From Alloyangia pacifica (GTDB taxonomy: Bacteria > Pseudomonadota > Alphaproteobacteria > Rhodobacterales > Rhodobacteraceae), in assembly GCF_900116195.1 (NCBI RefSeq), contig NZ_FOZW01000002.1, positions 310,001 through 374,000 of the forward strand: a DNA stretch of 64,000 nt, in the 5' to 3' direction. The notes under the pieces were generated by a model. The model was not told where the DNA came from. It did no database searches and saw only the letters and a list, made by a program, of their open reading frames with translations. The stretch's first letter is position 1, and each line of letters opens with the position of its first letter. Position numbers and translations under genes: made by a program. Below, one piece after another: positions 62,577-64,000 of this stretch.

Positions 62577-63773
62577 ATGACACAGCCCGATCTCCCCACC
62601 GTCCGTCTCCTTCCCAAGTCGAAGCCGCAAGCTCTGCGCCGCGGCTATCCTTGGGTCTATGCCAACGAGCTGGTGGTTGACCGCCGGACCCGTAACCTCG
62701 CCGCAGGCACCGTCGCGCGGCTCGAGGACAACGAGCGCAAGCTGCTCGGGCTGGTGGGCGTGACGCCAAGCTCGAAGATCATCTGCCGGATGCTCGACCG
62801 TAACCCCGAGGCCTCGATCGACAAGGCCTGGCTCGCGGCCAAGCTGACCCGCGCGCTGGAGCTGCGGACGCGCCTCTTCCCGGCGCCGTATTACCGGCTG
62901 GTCCATGCCGAGGCCGACGGGCTGCCCGGCGTGATCATCGACCGTTTTGGCGATACCGCGGTGATCCAGCCGAACGCGGCTTGGGCGGAGCTGCTGCTGC
63001 CCGAGCTGACCGAGGCGCTGGCCGAGGTTGCCGGGGTGAAGAACATCCTCAAGAACGCCGGGGGCCGCGGCCGCCAGCTCGAGGGGCTCGACGATCAGGA
63101 CGCCGTGCTGCTGGGCCAGGCGCCCGAGGCGCCGCTGCCGGTGGAGATGAACGGCGCGACCTACATGGCCGACCTCACCGGCGGCCAGAAGACCGGCCTG
63201 TTCTACGACCAGCGCCCGAACCACGGCTTCGCGGCGCGGCTGGCAAGCGGGCAGAAGATGCTCGACGTCTTCAGCCACGTCGGCGGTTTCGCACTCGCGG
63301 CGCTGGCAGGCGGCGCGACAAGCGCGCTGTCGGTGGACGGCTCGGCCTCGGCGCTGGCGCTGGCCGAGGAGGGTGCCAAGCGGATGGGCGCGGCGGAGCG
63401 TTTCGCCACCCGTCAGGGCGATGCTTTCGATACTCTCGAGGCGCTGGGGACCGAAGGCGAACGCTTTGGCCTCGTGGTCTGCGACCCGCCCGCCTTTGCC
63501 CCGGCCAAGCCGGCGCTGGAAGCGGGTCTGCGCGCCTATGAGAAGGTCGCGCGGCTGTCGGCACCGCTGGTCGAAGAGGGAGGCTATCTCGTGCTCTGCT
63601 CCTGCTCGCATGCGGCGGATCTGTCGAGCTTCACCGGTGCCTGCCTGCGCGGCATCGGACGCGCCGGTCGCCGGGCACAGCTGCTGCACACCGGCTTTGC
63701 CGGGCCGGACCACCCGCTGCTGCCGCAGTTGGCGGAATCTGGCTACCTGAAGGCGCTGGTGTTCCGCCTGTGA
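62577..63773 (+). CDS. rlmI: Class I SAM-dependent rRNA methyltransferase (RlmI-like)
   Basis: A 398-residue methyltransferase with an N-terminal PUA domain (VRLLPKSKPQALRRGYPWVYANELV) and a C-terminal Rossmann domain: KTGLFYDQRPNHGFAARLASGQKMLDVFSHVGGFALAAL (SAM-binding, about residues 203-245) and the catalytic motif VVCDPPAFAP with a late SCSH in place of the usual HCS/SCS stretch. It methylates 23S rRNA cytosine (C1962-type). Overlaps the PIN gene (GTGA). Confidence 0.9.
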   Translation: MTQPDLPTVRLLPKSKPQALRRGYPWVYANELVVDRRTRNLAAGTVARLEDNERKLLGLVGVTPSSKIICRMLDRNPEASIDKAWLAAKLTRALELRTRLFPAPYYRLVHAEADGLPGVIIDRFGDTAVIQPNAAWAELLLPELTEALAEVAGVKNILKNAGGRGRQLEGLDDQDAVLLGQAPEAPLPVEMNGATYMADLTGGQKTGLFYDQRPNHGFAARLASGQKMLDVFSHVGGFALAALAGGATSALSVDGSASALALAEEGAKRMGAAERFATRQGDAFDTLEALGTEGERFGLVVCDPPAFAPAKPALEAGLRAYEKVARLSAPLVEEGGYLVLCSCSHAADLSSFTGACLRGIGRAGRRAQLLHTGFAGPDHPLLPQLAESGYLKALVFRL

Positions 63774-64000
63774 AGGTGCTGCTGGACACCTGCGTCATCT
63801 ACCCCACGGTGATGCGCGAGGTGCTCCTCGGCGTGGCGGCACAGGGACTCTACCAGCCGCTGTGGTCGGCGCGCATCCTCGAGGAATGGGCGCTGGCCGC
63901 GCGCAAGCTCGGACCGATGGGCGAGGTGCAGGCGCGCGGAGAGATCGCGCAGGTCCGCGCCGCGTGGCCGGGCGCCGAGGTGCGCTATCAGCCAGCCATG
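63770..64000 (+). CDS. PIN-domain protein (partial, cut by window end)
   Basis: The first 77 residues are seen, from GTG overlapping the rlmI stop (GTGA). MKVLLDTCVIYPTVMREVLLG is a PIN-domain start with the first metal-binding aspartate at residue 6, and a conserved glutamate stands in ILEEWALAARKLG. Many PIN proteins are RNases of toxin-antitoxin pairs, but this lone gene after rlmI in Rhodobacteraceae has no visible antitoxin upstream. The rest lies outside the window. Confidence 0.75.
   Translation, partial: MKVLLDTCVIYPTVMREVLLGVAAQGLYQPLWSARILEEWALAARKLGPMGEVQARGEIAQVRAAWPGAEVRYQPAM

Noticed and set aside
60563-62680. A 705-codon plus-strand frame covering edd
   Set aside because: Composition (histidine, glycine, arginine, valine rich) and full overlap with the well-supported edd gene show it is a shadow frame.
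63770-64000. Toxin-antitoxin system at the right end
   Set aside because: Only a PIN-domain start is visible, it overlaps rlmI rather than an antitoxin gene, and this arrangement looks like a conserved housekeeping pair.

Overview
This is a high-GC alphaproteobacterial chromosomal segment, most likely from a Rhodobacteraceae (Rhodobacter/roseobacter-type) diazotroph. That placement rests on four things: the rnfABCDGEH + fdxC/fdxN + rseC/rnfF arrangement, the oxygen-sensitive type NifA with its C-x11-C-x19-C-x4-C signature, a putative Irr box before nfuA, and the housekeeping neighbours (rlmI followed by a PIN-domain gene, edd-eda, nfuA-tsaB-rimI). No species name is claimed.

Layout. (1) 0-6.8 kb: a BCCT transporter (minus), about 1 kb with no convincing gene, then an ABC exporter, glycosyltransferase and radical SAM/SPASM cassette of unknown product. 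(2) 6.8-42.8 kb: an uninterrupted diazotrophy island. It holds the minus-strand rnfABCDGEH operon, which ends in a Tat-exported FccB-like flavoprotein. Divergent from it run fdxC-fdxN-rseC-apbE(rnfF)-peroxiredoxin. Then come nifHDK; a divergent periplasmic DsrE-like gene; nifE-nifN-nifX-DUF269-(45-aa ORF)-DUF683-fdxB-nifQ-TPR; iscA-nifU-nifS-nifV-cysE-nifW-FixX-like; modABC; rpoN; nifA; and nifB-ferredoxin-LRV protein-nifZ-nifT-SIR2. (3) 42.8-64 kb: ordinary genes: an OafA-type acyltransferase, rarA, a FAH-family hydrolase, lldD, a ZIP transporter, a branched-chain aminotransferase, a universal stress protein, nfuA, tsaB, rimI, a BMP-type nucleoside ABC transporter, eda/edd, rlmI and a PIN-domain gene cut by the window end.

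How the genes work together. RpoN and NifA are encoded inside the island, and consensus -24/-12 elements (TGGCAC-N5-TTGC), most with a TGT-N10-ACA NifA site, precede rnfA, fdxC, nifH, nifE, iscA and nifB. Rnf, matured by the ApbE-type flavin transferase, should drive ferredoxin reduction for NifH. NifU/NifS/IscA/CysE supply Fe-S clusters and cysteine, NifB/E/N/X/V/Q and ModABC make FeMo-co, and NifW/Z/T assist maturation. Dense stop-start overlaps (ATGA, TGATG) indicate translational coupling.

The parts least explained by known biology are the exporter-glycosyltransferase-radical SAM cassette, the FccB-like tail of the rnf operon, the SIR2 and LRV genes of the nifB operon, an orphan FixX-like ferredoxin, a 45-aa coupled ORF, and several perfect palindromes around rpoN and nifA. 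All functions are read from sequence and family knowledge; no database search was run.
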